From: JBOHCT01 sp050699055
GTDB taxonomy: Bacteria > Actinomycetota > Actinomycetes > Streptosporangiales > JBOHCT01
Reading direction: 5' to 3'
Assembly (NCBI GenBank): GCA_050699055.1
Contig: JBOHCT010000037.1
Location: 1 to 24,271 of the forward strand
Length of the DNA stretch: 24,271 nt
Shown here: positions 22,550 through 24,271 of the stretch, piece after piece
Layout: every line of letters starts with the position of its first letter
Numbering within the stretch: the first letter of the stretch is position 1
The notes under the pieces: generated by a model
Told to the model about the DNA's origin: nothing
What the model saw: only the letters and a program-made list of their open reading frames with translations
Databases searched by the model: none
Position numbers and translations under genes: made by a program

Positions 22550-24029
22550 GCGCCCCCGCGACACAGGTAGTGCAGGTCCCCGCAGGCGTCCCGCGGTCGC
22601 TGCGGCACTACATCGGGGGCGAGCACGTCGACAGCGTGGACGGCGGAACGTTCGCGGTCGCCGACCCGGTGCGCAACGAGCCGTACGCGCAGGCCGCCGC
22701 GGGCACACCCGCCGATGTCGACCGCGCGGTGGCGGCCGCCAGGGCCGCGTTCCGCGACGGTCCGTGGCCGGGCATGGTCGCCAGGAAGCGCAGGCGGGTG
22801 CTCAACCGGATCGCGGACGCCATCGAGTCGCGCGACCGGGCTGCCGATCACCCAGGCGCGCGGGCAGGCCAAACGCGCCGCGGAGAACTTCCGCTTCTTC
22901 GCCGACGTCATCGTGGCCCTGCATGAGGACGCCTTCCGCGTCGGGTCGGCGCAACTCAACTACGTGGTCCGCAAACCGGTCGGCCCGGCGGGCCTGATCA
23001 CTCCGTGGAACACGCCGTTCATGTTGGAGAGCTGGAAGCTCGCGCCGGCGCTCGCCTCGGGCTGCCCGGTGGTGCTCAAGCCGGCGGAGTGGACGCCGCT
23101 GTCGGCCAGCCTGTGGCCGGAGATCATGGCCGAGGCCGGGGTGCCCGCGGGCGTGTTCGGCATGGTGCACGGCATCGGCGAGCAGGCGGGCGCCGCCCTG
23201 GTCGAGCACCGGGACGTGCCGTTGATCTCGTTCACCGGCGAGACCACCACCGGCCAGGCGATCATGCGCGGCCGCGGGCGAGCTGAAGGGCCTGTCCATG
23301 GAGCTGGGCGGCAAGTCGCCGGTCGTGGTGTTCGCCGACGCCGACGTCGAGCCGGCGCTGGACGCGGCGGTGTACGCCGTGTTCTCGCTGAACGGCGAGC
23401 GGTGCACGGCAGGGTCGCGGGTCCTCGTCGAACGGTCCCGCTACGACGAGTTCGTCGCCCGGCTCGCCGAACGCGCCCGGCACGTGCGGGTCGGGCCCCC
23501 CGCCGATCCGGGCACCCAGCTCGGCGCCCTCGTGCACCCGGAGCACTACGAGCGCGTACTCGGCTACGTCGAGATCGGAAGATCCGAGGGCGCGCGGCTG
23601 GTCGCAGGCGGCGGAAGGCCCGACCACCTCCCGTCGGGGAACTACCTGTCCGCGACGGTCTTCGCCGACGTGCAGCCGGACATGCGTGTCTTCCAGGAGG
23701 AGATCTTCGGCCCGGTGGTGTGCGTGACGCCGTTCGACACCGAGGGCGAGGCGATCGCGCTGGCCAACGACGTGAGATACGGCCTGGCCGGGTACGTGTG
23801 GACCTCCGACCTGCGCCGCGGCCACCGGGTCGCGCAGGCCCTCGACGTCGGCATGGTCTGGGTCAACTCCCACAACGTCCGCGACTTGCGCACCCCGTTT
23901 GGCGGTGTCAAGGCCAGCGGGGTCGGCCAGGAGGGCGGCGAGCACAGCATCGACTTCTACACCGACCAGCAGATCGTGCACCTCGCGCTGGAGGACGCGC
24001 GTACCCCACGGTTTGGAGTCCCGGAATGA
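22546..24029 (+). pseudogene. Aldehyde dehydrogenase, HpaE-like, with two frame disruptions
   Basis: The three frame segments together make one ALDH-superfamily enzyme that oxidises a semialdehyde with NAD(P). Segment 1 (22546 to about 22835) has RHYIGGEHVDSVDGGTF and the RKRRRVLNRIADAIESRD helix. Segment 2 has GLPITQARGQAKRAAENFRF, TPWNTPF (catalytic Asn), VVLKPAEWTPLSA and ISFTGETTTGQAIM. Segment 3 (from about 23270) has MELGGKSP (catalytic Glu), NGERCTAGSRV (nucleophile Cys), EEIFGPVV and PFGGVKASGVGQEGGEHSID. About 11 residues between ESRD and GLPIT are missing, with a shift of about 35 bases, and a second shift lies near 23268 (one extra or two missing bases). The similarity resembles 5-carboxymethyl-2-hydroxymuconate semialdehyde dehydrogenase (HpaE), suggested also by the FAH partner. 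Not functional as written. Confidence 0.85.
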
Positions 24030-24220
24030 ACCCGACCCCGCGCCGCTCCCCGCCCGAGGGCTTGCTCCGCCACTGCGGCATGGACGCGCGTTCACTCGCC
24101 GACCACGCCGCTGCTCTGCTGGAACACGTCTGCACATCCTCCGCGAAAGGAGGCGCGCGATGCCGAAGCTCCCGGACCCTAACCTGTTGGACAGATTCGA
24201 ACGCGACGGCTTCGTTGTGA
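24026..24220 (+). other. Small ORF between the ALDH and dioxygenase genes, uncertain
   Basis: An ATG overlaps the ALDH stop (ATGA) and opens 64 codons, including RSLADHAAALLEHVCTSSAK. The last third overlaps the start of the next gene in another frame. The ATGA coupling is suggestive, but there is no recognisable domain, and the protein could be a remnant of a gene that once lay here or chance. Confidence 0.3.
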
Positions 24221-24271
24221 TCCCTGACGCCATCGACCCGCGACTGCGACTGCGACTCCGCCAGGTCAGCC
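24160..24271 (+). CDS. Phytanoyl-CoA dioxygenase (PhyH)-like protein, N-terminus (cut by window end)
   Basis: The frame from ATG 24160, with a strong GAAAGGAGG site at 24145-24153, encodes 37 residues before the window ends. The segment FERDGFVVIPDAIDP is the typical first strand and helix of PhyH-family Fe(II)/2-oxoglutarate dioxygenases, where a new mRNA or tailoring role is usual. Its His-Asp-His metal site lies beyond the window. It continues the catabolic operon and may hydroxylate or demethylate its substrate; the substrate is unknown. Confidence 0.65.
   Translation, partial: MPKLPDPNLLDRFERDGFVVIPDAIDPRLRLRLRQVS

Noticed and set aside
1..24271. CRISPR arrays, tRNA and rRNA genes
   Set aside because: No regularly spaced repeats, cloverleaf-like sequences or rRNA-like stretches were seen by eye.

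Overview
The window is about 70% GC by eye, with actinobacterial-type genes: GTG starts, a DUF222-HNH (13E12-type) endonuclease, a Rv0623-type VapB antitoxin, a DUF6295-like gene, and many TetR/IclR/GntR regulators. It most resembles accessory DNA of a soil actinomycete, perhaps of the Pseudonocardiales or Streptosporangiales. That placement is inference from gene families; there is no rRNA or tRNA to fix it.

Layout. (1) 1-3.4 kb: an unidentified 3' gene end, the decayed C-terminal end of a GH3 beta-glucosidase, an MFS transporter, an ABM-type monooxygenase and an IclR regulator. (2) 3.4-8.4 kb: an intact minus-strand sugar-type (CUT2/RbsABC-like) ABC operon, ordered permease, binding lipoprotein, double ATPase. 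It is bordered by gene remnants: a TPP-enzyme C-terminus and half a TerC protein downstream, and the last quarter of an SDR upstream. (3) 8.4-11.6 kb: an orphan lipoprotein, a strong bidirectional terminator, then a minus-strand set of dienelactone-hydrolase-like protein, SDR and conserved hypothetical protein. (4) 11.7-13.8 kb: a carboxymuconolactone decarboxylase/AhpD-like gene interrupted by an in-frame TGA, a VapBC module and a TetR regulator. (5) 14.0-16.0 kb: a cytosolic NMT1/THI5-like protein divergent from a second dienelactone hydrolase, which is followed by a broken DUF6295-like gene. (6) 16.0-19.4 kb: a methyltransferase divergent from a TetR regulator, a DUF1772-like membrane protein and the DUF222-HNH protein with a near-consensus SOS box on its start codon. 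(7) 19.5-24.3 kb: a frameshifted B3/4-domain protein, then a plus-strand aromatic-acid-type catabolic operon: a FAH hydrolase fused to an RraA-type aldolase (frameshifted), a GntR regulator, an HpaE-like aldehyde dehydrogenase (two frameshifts), and the start of a phytanoyl-CoA-dioxygenase-like gene cut by the window end.

The most striking observation is the AhpD-like gene at 11778-12371. The TGA falls exactly on the second cysteine of its CxxC redox motif, giving C-P-F-TGA. The frame stays open for 125 more codons. Seventeen nucleotides after the TGA begins the loop of a perfect 6-bp hairpin with loop CGUGA, and its arms include TCT and AGA, codons uncommon in GC-rich DNA. This is what a bacterial selenocysteine codon with a SECIS element looks like. 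The main alternative is a TGC-to-TGA nonsense mutation, which must be taken seriously because several other genes in the window are broken.

At least six frame disruptions lie in recognisable genes (near 470, 15930, 19725, 21365, 22835 and 23270), besides four truncated remnants. Either this is a decaying accessory region or the assembly has indel errors; raw-read checks would decide.
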